Shown piece after piece: positions 1 through 6,199 of a DNA stretch of 28,447 nucleotides. Positions within the stretch are counted from its first letter, which is position 1; the number at the start of each line of letters is the position of its first letter. The notes below the pieces were generated by a model. That model worked only from the letters and a program-made list of their open reading frames with translations. It had not been told where the DNA came from and did not search any database. The translations under genes and the position numbers were made by a program. The stretch covers positions 1 through 28,447 of the forward strand of contig URSZ01000014.1 in NCBI GenBank assembly GCA_900550635.1, read 5' to 3'. This stretch comes from an uncultured Prevotella sp. Its GTDB lineage: Bacteria; Bacteroidota; Bacteroidia; Bacteroidales; Bacteroidaceae.

Positions 1-116
1 ATAATGTGGTATGCTATGAAGTAAATCAGGTCGCTTATGGCATAAAGCACTTTGAAAGGCAGCAGCGAGGCGGTGTACATGGCCCCGCGCCGTATGCGAT
101 ACCAAAACTCGTTCAT
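1..116 (-). CDS. Lipid A biosynthesis acyltransferase (LpxL/HtrB-like), N-terminal fragment
   Basis: Only the first 38 codons lie in the window; the gene continues past base 1. The visible protein begins MNEFWYRIRRGAMYTASLLP and continues with a hydrophobic stretch (FKVLYAISDLIYFIAYHI). This resembles the N-terminal membrane anchor of Bacteroidota Kdo2-lipid A lauroyl/myristoyl-type acyltransferases, inner-membrane enzymes that add secondary acyl chains to lipid A. The start ATG (116-114) overlaps the TGA stop of the upstream glycosyltransferase in an ATGA arrangement, which implies translational coupling and one transcript. The catalytic HX4D/E motif would lie outside the window, so the family call rests on the N-terminal pattern and on the neighbour, also an envelope glycolipid gene. 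Another membrane protein cannot be excluded. Confidence 0.6.
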   Translation of the reverse strand, partial: MNEFWYRIRRGAMYTASLLPFKVLYAISDLIYFIAYHI

Positions 117-1165
117 TTTGCGTTAGTGAGTTTTCGTTTTTCTATTATCGATTCGATTTTCTCGGCCACGGTGTCGGGGCTTATTCTTGTAAGGCAGGCG
201 TAATCGCCCCTCAGGCATGGCTTGTTGCCATACACGGAGCACGGGCGGCAGTCCATGTCGGCCTGTATGAAGTTTGAAGGTTCCTGTCCCCATCCTTGAA
301 AGCCGGCATACGGGTGTGTGGCTCCCCATATCGACACTACGGGCACGCCTGTTATCGAGGCGAGGTGCATGTTGGCCGAGTCCATCGAGAGAACCACGTC
401 CATGCGGCTCAACACCCCGAGCTCGTCTTCCATGCGCCCGTAGCCTATCATGGAAGTTACTGCCGGATAACGCTTCTCCCATTCCAGGGCTATGTTTTTT
501 TCTTCCTCTCCGCCGCCGAATATGAATATTCGCCGCCGGGGGTATTTGCACAGTATCGAAACAACGCGTTCCGTCAGTTCGGGCGGGTATATCTTTCCTT
601 TATGCTGTGCGAAGGGTGCCACGCCTATCCATTCGTCTTCGTTTTTCGACCCTACGAGTTCGGCCAGTGTGCCTACGTCGCCTTTTTCCTCGCCGAAGAT
701 TGAGGTGAAATTGAATTCGAACGGGTAACCCAAGCGGGCAAACACGTCGGCATATCGTTGCACCGAGGTTTCGAGCGGCTTGAGCCGCTTGTTTTTGCGC
801 CGCGTGAGCTCCTTTTTTGCCCGGCGGCCCTTTTTTATGGGCACAACGGGTATGTGGTTCATGCGGAAACGCAGGCTCAGGTATTTGGTGCGCAGAACAT
901 CGTGCAGGTCGGCCACACAGTCGAACCGCATTTCCTGCAGTTCGCGGAAGAGCCGTTCCAGGCCGCGTATGCCGGCGTAGTCGTCCATGTCGATACCGTA
1001 AAAATGCACGTTTGCCGGCATTTCGTGGAAGAGCGCACCCCATTTGCGGCGCGATACTACGGTTATCTCGTCGTTAGGATAGCTTATGGCAAGCGAATGT
1101 ATGGCCGGAACCGTCATCGCTACATCTCCCAGGGCTGAAAGGCGTATAGCCAGAATGTGCGCCAC
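113..1165 (-). CDS. Glycosyltransferase family 9 (heptosyltransferase-like)
   Basis: A 350-residue GT9 (ADP-heptose:LPS heptosyltransferase family) protein, expected to transfer a sugar onto the lipopolysaccharide core on the cytoplasmic face of the inner membrane. It opens with the family's N-terminal strand and loop (AHILAIRLSALGDVAMTVPA). Near the C-terminus it has the nucleotide-sugar-binding segment SMDSANMHLASITGVPVVS followed by IWGATHP, the counterpart of the usual D-S-G-x-M-H-L-A...G-P-T motif. The frame stays open upstream to 1294, but I chose the GTG at 1165. A good TTTG-N19-TAACTTTG promoter (1210-1240) lies inside the longer version, GT9 proteins normally start right at this strand, and 350 residues is the usual length. 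It is co-transcribed with the lipid A acyltransferase (ATGA overlap). Donor and acceptor sugars cannot be read from sequence. Confidence 0.88.
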   Translation of the reverse strand: MAHILAIRLSALGDVAMTVPAIHSLAISYPNDEITVVSRRKWGALFHEMPANVHFYGIDMDDYAGIRGLERLFRELQEMRFDCVADLHDVLRTKYLSLRFRMNHIPVVPIKKGRRAKKELTRRKNKRLKPLETSVQRYADVFARLGYPFEFNFTSIFGEEKGDVGTLAELVGSKNEDEWIGVAPFAQHKGKIYPPELTERVVSILCKYPRRRIFIFGGGEEEKNIALEWEKRYPAVTSMIGYGRMEDELGVLSRMDVVLSMDSANMHLASITGVPVVSIWGATHPYAGFQGWGQEPSNFIQADMDCRPCSVYGNKPCLRGDYACLTRISPDTVAEKIESIIEKRKLTNAK

Positions 1166-1209
1166 AGGCTTAACGGTTTTAGTGCGGTGAGTTACGTTAA
1201 ACTTTGTGA

Positions 1210-1240
1210 CAAAGTTACGTTTTTCCGCCGTCTTTTCAAA
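1210..1240 (-). promoter_or_regulatory. Bacteroides-type promoter of the GT9/acyltransferase operon
   Basis: On the minus strand TTTG (1240-1237) is followed after exactly 19 bases by TAACTTTG (1217-1210), matching the Bacteroidota -33/-7 consensus. Transcription would start near 1204, giving a leader of about 40 nt before the GTG at 1165. The promoter is what argues against the longer upstream start. Confidence 0.75.
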
Positions 1241-1280
1241 ATCGGGCGGTATATAATTGGATGCGCTGTAGTTCAAGGAA

Positions 1281-1370
1281 AAAATACGCGGCACGTGAAA
1301 AAAATTATGTCAGACATATTTTGAAACAGGTCAGACATATTTTAAAATATCTCAGACATATTTTTTCGGA
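1281..1370 (+). repeat. 3 x 21-bp dyad repeat element A (left flank of KilA-N)
   Basis: Units start at 1307, 1328 and 1349, each 21 bp. The cores are ATGTCAGACAT, AGGTCAGACAT and ATCTCAGACAT, each followed by ATTTT and an A/T linker. The leader here is GGCACGTGAAAAAAATT. The 90 bp 1281-1370 match 2441-2530 at 88 positions (offset 1160); the two mismatches are at 1288/2448 and 1311/2471. Confidence 0.9.
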
Positions 1371-1486
1371 GTTGCGTGCGGGGATGTGTGCGTGTCTTTC
1401 CCGGGCTTTGTGTGTGGAAATATGGCACACTGTTTGCAGGCGCGGCATTAAGAAAAGGTATTGCCGTTCCTTTTGGATTTGCTGCG

Positions 1487-2293
1487 TTATTTGAGCAGTT
1501 GTCTTTCGGGCGTGCCGTCGCTTTCCAAAACCTTCATCTGGTGGATTGCTATCTGGTTCAGTTTTACGAGCCTTTCTCCTTGCGGCATTCCCTGTTCGAT
1601 GAATACAGCGTTGAGGTTTTCCATGTTTGAAAGGCAGATTAGTTCGTTTATTGTGGCGTAGTCGCGGATGTTGCCTTTCATTCCGGGGTTGGCTTCCCGC
1701 CATTGTTTTGCCGTCATGCCGAACATGGCAACGTTCAGCACGTCGGCTTCGTTGGCATATATGATGTTGGCCTGCGTGCTCGTTACCTCTGCCGGTATAA
1801 GGTTCTGCTTTATGGCGTCGGTATGAATGCGGTAGTTTATTTTCGACAGTTCGCGCCTGGCCGACCATCCTATTTGCTGCTGTTCCTCGGCTTTAAGGCG
1901 CTGGAATTCCTTTACTATATAAACCTTGAATTCGGGGCTAATCCACATGGCGAATTCAAACGCTATGTCATGGTGGGCGTATGTGCCGCCATATCGGCCC
2001 GCTTTGGCTTGCAGGCTTATGGCGTTGGTACGTGCGACAAACTCTTTTACGCTGATTTTAAAGCTGTTCAGACCTGAATGGCTTTTAATTATGGCGAATT
2101 CGCCATAATTAAAGGCAGGGTTATAGACTTTTTCCCAAATCCCCAGGAATTCGAGTGTGTTACGGTTACGCAGCCAGTCGGTAATGAAAAAGTCTCCGTC
2201 TTTGGCACGCAACATGTCGGTAAGGCAGATATAGTCCTCTCCATTTATCTTAACGACATTTACCTCGGTGTCTTTTACGGTTATTTTGGTCAT
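1487..2293 (-). CDS. KilA-N domain protein
   Basis: A 268-residue protein whose N-terminal half matches the KilA-N DNA-binding domain known from phages and bacterial chromosomes. Visible landmarks are DYICLTDMLRAKDGDFFITDWLR-type segments (about residues 20-42), NPAFNYGEFAIIKSHSGLN (58-76), and AKAGRYGGTYAHHDIAFEFA (97-116) followed by MWISPEFK (117-123). The C-terminal half (about 140-268) looks helical and I do not recognise it. The start at 2293 (MTKITVKDTE) is preferred because the open frame upstream to 2449 overlaps repeat B and putative -7 boxes. The role is unknown; these proteins are thought to bind DNA and many derive from phage. The gene stands alone between two direct repeats, and a 30-bp perfect palindrome spans codons 61-70. 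Confidence 0.85.
   Translation of the reverse strand: MTKITVKDTEVNVVKINGEDYICLTDMLRAKDGDFFITDWLRNRNTLEFLGIWEKVYNPAFNYGEFAIIKSHSGLNSFKISVKEFVARTNAISLQAKAGRYGGTYAHHDIAFEFAMWISPEFKVYIVKEFQRLKAEEQQQIGWSARRELSKINYRIHTDAIKQNLIPAEVTSTQANIIYANEADVLNVAMFGMTAKQWREANPGMKGNIRDYATINELICLSNMENLNAVFIEQGMPQGERLVKLNQIAIHQMKVLESDGTPERQLLK
2084..2113. repeat. 30-bp perfect palindrome inside the KilA-N gene
   Basis: Two 15-base arms with no spacer meet between 2098 and 2099, centred on GGCGAATTCGCC and flanked by A/T-rich TTTAATTAT arms. The palindrome covers exactly ten codons (FNYGEFAIIK, residues 61-70) in frame. It could form a cruciform or an mRNA hairpin. Confidence 0.95.
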
Positions 2294-2378
2294 AGGCAGG
2301 TATTGGTTCAAGATACTATTGCTTGCGGCAGTATTTTTTGTTTGATTATGCCCGAATGCGTGTAATCGGGCCGGATTA

Positions 2379-2396
2379 CAAATGTAACCAAAAATA
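2379..2396 (-). promoter_or_regulatory. Possible KilA-N promoter (-7 boxes only)
   Basis: Two minus-strand matches to TAnnTTTG occur: TATTTTTG (2396-2389) and TACATTTG (2386-2379). Neither has a TTTG at the expected 19-20 bp spacing, so this is a weak call. The leader would be about 80-90 nt. Confidence 0.35.
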
Positions 2397-2440
2397 CAGA
2401 CAGTTAGGCCCGGCGGTGTTTCGTTTCTGAAAATAGAAAA

Positions 2441-2530
2441 AAAATACACGGCACGTGAAAAAAATTATGTCCGACATATTTTGAAACAGGTCAGACATAT
2501 TTTAAAATATCTCAGACATATTTTTTCGGA
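2441..2530 (+). repeat. 3 x 21-bp dyad repeat element B (right flank of KilA-N)
   Basis: Units start at 2467, 2488 and 2509. The cores are ATGTCCGACAT, AGGTCAGACAT and ATCTCAGACAT. The element is near-identical to 1281-1370 in the same orientation and lies between two divergent genes. Confidence 0.9.
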
Positions 2531-2650
2531 GGTCGGAACCGGGGGTGCGGGCAGGGTAGAGGCGTGGAATTTGGCATAATGTTTGTTAGCCGGCATTAAG
2601 AATAATTAAGGTAAAAATAATTGTGCCCGGTAAAAAATGGGCAGGTGCGC

Positions 2651-2681
2651 TTTGCTTGGCTGATGTGATTTGTTATTTTTG
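2651..2681 (+). promoter_or_regulatory. Promoter of the DUF4294 gene, almost touching the start codon
   Basis: TTTG (2651-2654), 19 bp, then TATTTTTG (2674-2681). The box ends 5 bases before the ATG at 2687, so the predicted transcription start falls on or next to the start codon. The mRNA would have little or no leader. Confidence 0.7.
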
Positions 2682-2686
2682 CCGGT

Positions 2687-3304
2687 ATGAATGCCAAGAG
2701 AATATTGCTTCTGCTTTTGTTTGCCGGGGCGGCGCATTGTGTTGCCGCCCAGGATGAAGACGGCGATACCGGAGTTCCCCCCATGGCTCTTTATGTGCAA
2801 GTAGGCAAAACGCTTTACAAGGGCGACAGCATTCCCGACATCGTTACGCCGACGCTGTACAAGTATCCTCCCATAAAATTCAAGAGCAAGCGCGACGAAG
2901 CCAAGTACAACAGGCTTGTGAACAACGTGAAGCGCGTGCTGCCGTATGCCAAGCAGGCGCGGCAGATTCTCATGGAGACGGGCGAATACCTTGCAACGCT
3001 TCCCGACGAGAAATCGCGCAAGGAGCACATAGACATAGTGGAAAAAGGCATAAAGGAGCAATACAAACCTGTGGTGAAGAAACTTACCTTCTCGCAGGGT
3101 AAGCTGTTGGTTAAACTGATTTACCGTGAGTGCAACCAAACGTCGTATGAGGTGGTGCAGGCGTTCCTCGGCTCATTCAAGGCAGGGTATTACCAGTTTT
3201 TTGCCGGGCTCTTCGGCAACAGCCTGAAGAAGGCCTACGACCCCGAAGGGGATGACAAATATACTGAGCGCGTGGTGCGTATGGTAGAAAGCGGACAACT
3301 GTAA
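2687..3304 (+). CDS. DUF4294 domain-containing exported protein
   Basis: A 205-residue protein matching the DUF4294 family of Bacteroidota, which has no established function. It has a signal peptide (MNAKRILLLLLFAGAAHCVAA, probable cleavage before Q22), so it is exported, probably to the periplasm. The mature part carries the family-like segment KYPPIKFKSKRDEAKYNRL (about 59-77), a lysine-rich helical region, and a conserved-looking end (KLLVKLIYRECNQTSYEVVQ, then FFAGLFGNSLKKAYDPEGDD). The start is supported by the signal peptide and by the promoter lying immediately upstream, with no room for an earlier start. It is monocistronic and convergent with the DUF3108 gene, ending at a shared stem-loop. 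Confidence 0.82.
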   Translation: MNAKRILLLLLFAGAAHCVAAQDEDGDTGVPPMALYVQVGKTLYKGDSIPDIVTPTLYKYPPIKFKSKRDEAKYNRLVNNVKRVLPYAKQARQILMETGEYLATLPDEKSRKEHIDIVEKGIKEQYKPVVKKLTFSQGKLLVKLIYRECNQTSYEVVQAFLGSFKAGYYQFFAGLFGNSLKKAYDPEGDDKYTERVVRMVESGQL

Positions 3305-3349
3305 GGATACGGCCATGCGTGGTTGCATGTGCGTGAGGCCGGAAATAAC

Positions 3350-3385
3350 AAGCCTTGCCTGTTTTTCATGACGGGCAAGGCTTTT
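3350..3385 (+). terminator. Intrinsic terminator in the convergent gap
   Basis: Ten-base arms AAGCCTTGCC (3350-3359) and GGCAAGGCTT (3374-3383) are followed by TTGTTG on the plus strand. It ends the DUF4294 gene. The minus-strand side has a weaker T-run (GTTATTT) and may also serve the DUF3108 operon. Confidence 0.65.
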
Positions 3386-3411
3386 GTTGATGTTGCGTGA
3401 AGGCGGTTGCG

Positions 3412-4227
3412 TCAGTTTCCTGAAATTTTTGCGGTTTGCGGGTTGCGTATGTTCGTTGCTCCGGTAAGGAAGGCTTTGGCCGTTCCGAACTTCAGGTTGA
3501 GGTCGAGGCGCACCGGCAGGCGGTTCTTGTCGTCGGTTACGTAGAAGGTAACGACTTCCTTTTCTTTGCCGTCATCGTCTTTTTCGACGTATGAGAATAC
3601 AAGGCAGCGGTATTTCACCGGCGAGTTTTCAACCTGGAACGTTGAGCGCCCGCGGAATATCAGCACTTCGTCCTGCGTCTTGCCGCCGTCGGTCATCTGG
3701 AAATGGTAGCGGTAGCCTTTGTTCATGTTGCTTATGTTCATCGACCGTGCCTTGAGCATTATGCTCAGCATGTCGTATATGCAGTCTTCGCGGCTTTCGT
3801 TCTTCACCTTTATGGTGCCCCTTTTGTTGCGGTGGCGCTGCTTTACGTGGCAAATACCGTCGATGTAGCTGTACCACACCTCGTCGGTGCGGTAAGAGCC
3901 TCCTTCGTTTGCCGCTTTTTTATAGTACATGGGCACCATCTCGCGTGTGGTGTAGCTCATGATTGTGTCGCGCATGATGAAAAAGCGGTCGGCCCTTTTG
4001 GAACCCCTTGTTATGAGGCGTGTGCGGTAGGCGTCTTTTCCCATGTATGTGGTGTTGCTGATGTTCAGCGAGGCCGAACCGGCCTTGAGCCATACGAACT
4101 TCCAGTTGAAGTACAGGTCGTACAACAGTGTCTCGCCGCTGTTGAACGCCTCGTTCTTGGCCGGGCATTGCGCGTAAGCGGTTGTGGCGGCAAAGAATGC
4201 GAGTATTATTGTCAGGAACTTTTTCAT
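3412..4227 (-). CDS. DUF3108 domain-containing exported protein
   Basis: A 271-residue protein with a clear signal peptide (MKKFLTIILAFFAATTAYA, cleaved before Q20) and the DUF3108 pattern: NSGETLLYDLYFNWKFVWLK (about 29-48), GSASLNISNTTYMGKDAYR, and a late segment TFYVTDDKNRLPVRLDLNLK followed by FGTAKAFL. DUF3108 proteins are predicted periplasmic beta-rich proteins with no settled function. It is the last gene of a three-gene minus-strand operon; its ATG (4227-4225) overlaps the stop of the Ig-like lipoprotein gene in an ATGA arrangement, so the two are probably translated together and may act together in the envelope. Confidence 0.85.
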   Translation of the reverse strand: MKKFLTIILAFFAATTAYAQCPAKNEAFNSGETLLYDLYFNWKFVWLKAGSASLNISNTTYMGKDAYRTRLITRGSKRADRFFIMRDTIMSYTTREMVPMYYKKAANEGGSYRTDEVWYSYIDGICHVKQRHRNKRGTIKVKNESREDCIYDMLSIMLKARSMNISNMNKGYRYHFQMTDGGKTQDEVLIFRGRSTFQVENSPVKYRCLVFSYVEKDDDGKEKEVVTFYVTDDKNRLPVRLDLNLKFGTAKAFLTGATNIRNPQTAKISGN

Positions 4228-6152
4228 TTCGATCGTTTTTTAAGTTCGCGCTGCGCGTTACGGTTTAAAATGGTTTTCTTTCTGTCGGGCTTTTGCTTCG
4301 TGATTTGTTCGGGCTTTTGCTCAATTAGAGGAACGGAACGAACGTTCCAGGGTAGCTCTGTATCCCAGCGGGCACGCAGTTCGATAGCCTCGGGATAGTA
4401 ATACACAGGCTCGGGCTGTTTTTTCTCTGAGAAAAGCCCCGTGTCCCACTCTCCGTTGTTGTTCTGGTCGACGAACATGCGCATATAGTACTTTCCGGGT
4501 GAAAGGTAGAAGAAGTCGGCATGGTCGCCGTCGGCCTTCACCGTGCGAGTGGGCTTGTCGCCGTTCAACAGTTGTACGTATGCCTGGCCGTTGTCGTAGT
4601 TGCTCAAGGTTACAAAGAGCGAGGCGTAGGTATCGAGCGGAGGTATTGAAAAACCCATTTCGAGCGGCAGGTTGTTGTTGCCGTAAATGCTCGTGAATGC
4701 GGCCGAGTCGACTCGCAGTTTGTATCTCTGGTCGGGGCGCCACTCGCCGTAAAGCGTATATCCGAGCATGTTGTTAGTGTCGTTTTCGATAATGAAAGGT
4801 TGTTCTTCCCATAGTGTGTCGACTGCAAGCATGAGGTGCACTCTTGCGCTGTCAATTTTTTCGAGTGGCTCGTTGACAAGGAATTTCAAGTTGTCGGTAG
4901 GAGCCATTGTCCCCTTGGAGAAATATCTTATCCTTATCCATTGGCGCGGCTGGCGTTCGCGGAAGCGTTTTCCGCGTTTCAGCGCCTTTTCGCGTTCCTT
5001 GTTCCATTTTTCCATTGCTTCTTCGCGGTCTTTCATTATGCGCGAGTAGGAAATTCTGGAAATGAGTTCGAGCGTGTCGGTGGTCATTATGTTCTGGCCT
5101 GTGGAGTCGTCGGTTTCTTCGTATGTTAGTTTGAAGGCCAGCGTGTCTTTTGCCACTACTGCCGTGTCGCGCACCCAGTAGGTTATTGTGTCGTTTGTTT
5201 CGCTCGACTGTATGACGAATGCGTCTTTTTCGTCAAAGTTTATGCCTTTCAGCTCGGGGAAGTGCTTTGAAGCCGCCGTAAAGTATATGGTGAACGAGAA
5301 AGGGTCTTTGCGTTCTGTTTTCAGCAGGTGGCGTTGTGTCAGTGTTTCCTTGAACGAGCGCAGCACTATGTCGTCGGGCATATAGTGCGTGTATGCCACT
5401 GTTTTTATCGTGTCTATGAGTACGGAGTCTACCCAAGTGGTATCTTGCCGCGTAGCCGGTTCGCTCGTCGGTATGATAATGTCTTCGGTAAAAGCGATGT
5501 CTTCGCTTTTTTGTTTGAATATGAAGTCGTTTTCCGCGTCGTTGAGAGCGTATATCCTATATTTGCCCGGCGCCAGTCCTTTTATCACGAATTTTCCGCT
5601 GCCGTCGGTGCGGCCGATGTGTTCGAGCGGTGTGGTGGTGAATGCCGAGTCTTCAAGGTTGGAGTGCAGGCCTACGAGGATTCCTTTTACCGGTTCGAGG
5701 TTGGAGGCGTCGAGCACTTTGCCCGACACTTCCATGGTGTCGATGTTTTCTCCTGTCGAGAATACGAACGCATAGCTTTCCATCGGGTTGCCTTCGTTGT
5801 TGTCTTCGATAGCGTCGGAGAAGTCGATTGTGTATGTCGTGTTTGCCCGCAGTGAGTCGCGCAGTTCGATAAGTATCTTGCGTCCCGAGGCGCGTATTTC
5901 GGGTTGTTCGAGCTGCGGGGGCGAGATTACCACTTTTTCGGCAGCGTTGTTGAGGCGTATGTATTCGTCGAACATGAGCGTTATGCGCTGCTGGACGTTG
6001 TTTACCGAGTATTCGGCCGGTGTGGTGCCTACTATTTTCGGCGGGGTTTCGTCGTATGGGCCGCCGTCGGGACGTCCGGGGTTTGCACATGAGAAAACGG
6101 ACATGAAAGCGGCAAAAGCTATCGTGTTCCTTATAATCTTGCAGGTGTTCAT
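4224..6152 (-). CDS. Ig-like (Big_5/SbsA-type) domain lipoprotein
   Basis: A 642-residue predicted lipoprotein. The signal ends in a lipobox (FMSVFSC, Cys22) followed by ANPGRPDGGPYDETPP, an opening typical of this Bacteroidota family. Residues about 38-135 look like a Big_5 (bacterial Ig-like) domain (PPKIVGTTPAEYSVNNVQQR, LMFDEYIRL, YAFVFSTGENIDTM). Residues about 140-205 look like a carboxypeptidase-regulatory-like fold (VSGKVLDASNLEPVKGILVG, KFVIKGLAPGKYRIYALND). The centre is unassigned and includes a charged helix near 375-400. The C-terminus has a conserved-looking block (RMFVDQNNNGEWDTGLFSEK). The function is unknown; a structural or scaffolding envelope role is inference. It follows the GH3-like gene by 47 bases and overlaps the DUF3108 start. 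Confidence 0.8.
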   Translation of the reverse strand: MNTCKIIRNTIAFAAFMSVFSCANPGRPDGGPYDETPPKIVGTTPAEYSVNNVQQRITLMFDEYIRLNNAAEKVVISPPQLEQPEIRASGRKILIELRDSLRANTTYTIDFSDAIEDNNEGNPMESYAFVFSTGENIDTMEVSGKVLDASNLEPVKGILVGLHSNLEDSAFTTTPLEHIGRTDGSGKFVIKGLAPGKYRIYALNDAENDFIFKQKSEDIAFTEDIIIPTSEPATRQDTTWVDSVLIDTIKTVAYTHYMPDDIVLRSFKETLTQRHLLKTERKDPFSFTIYFTAASKHFPELKGINFDEKDAFVIQSSETNDTITYWVRDTAVVAKDTLAFKLTYEETDDSTGQNIMTTDTLELISRISYSRIMKDREEAMEKWNKEREKALKRGKRFRERQPRQWIRIRYFSKGTMAPTDNLKFLVNEPLEKIDSARVHLMLAVDTLWEEQPFIIENDTNNMLGYTLYGEWRPDQRYKLRVDSAAFTSIYGNNNLPLEMGFSIPPLDTYASLFVTLSNYDNGQAYVQLLNGDKPTRTVKADGDHADFFYLSPGKYYMRMFVDQNNNGEWDTGLFSEKKQPEPVYYYPEAIELRARWDTELPWNVRSVPLIEQKPEQITKQKPDRKKTILNRNAQRELKKRSK

Positions 6153-6199
6153 CGGTTTTTTATTGTATGTGCAAATGGACTGTCTCCCTTGTTGCGGGG

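Larger units (their letters stand above)
1166..1486. other. Intergenic gap between GT9 and KilA-N genes
   Basis: This 321-bp gap holds the GT9 promoter (1210-1240) and repeat element A (1281-1370). Bases 1415-1453 resemble 2565-2602 (both end in CGGCATTAAGAA), so the similarity of the two KilA-N flanks extends past the repeat itself. No coding signal or obvious terminator for the KilA-N gene was found. Confidence 0.6.
2294..2686. other. Divergent intergenic gap between KilA-N and DUF4294 genes
   Basis: This 393-bp gap holds possible KilA-N -7 boxes (2379-2396), repeat element B (2441-2530) and the DUF4294 promoter (2651-2681). Bases 2565-2602 resemble 1415-1453. Nothing else was recognised. 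Confidence 0.6.

Noticed and set aside
1166..1294. N-terminal extension of the GT9 protein to an ATG at 1294
   Set aside because: The extension covers a full promoter (1210-1240), part of repeat element A and residues with no GT9 character; the GTG at 1165 starts exactly at the family's first strand.
2294..2449. N-terminal extension of the KilA-N protein to 2449
   Set aside because: It would be encoded by intergenic repeat and promoter-like sequence; the KilA-N family normally starts near MTKITVKD.
1281..2530. KilA-N region as an insertion sequence or prophage
   Set aside because: No transposase, integrase, terminal inverted repeats or other phage genes; only direct repeats of an element that also occurs elsewhere without cargo.
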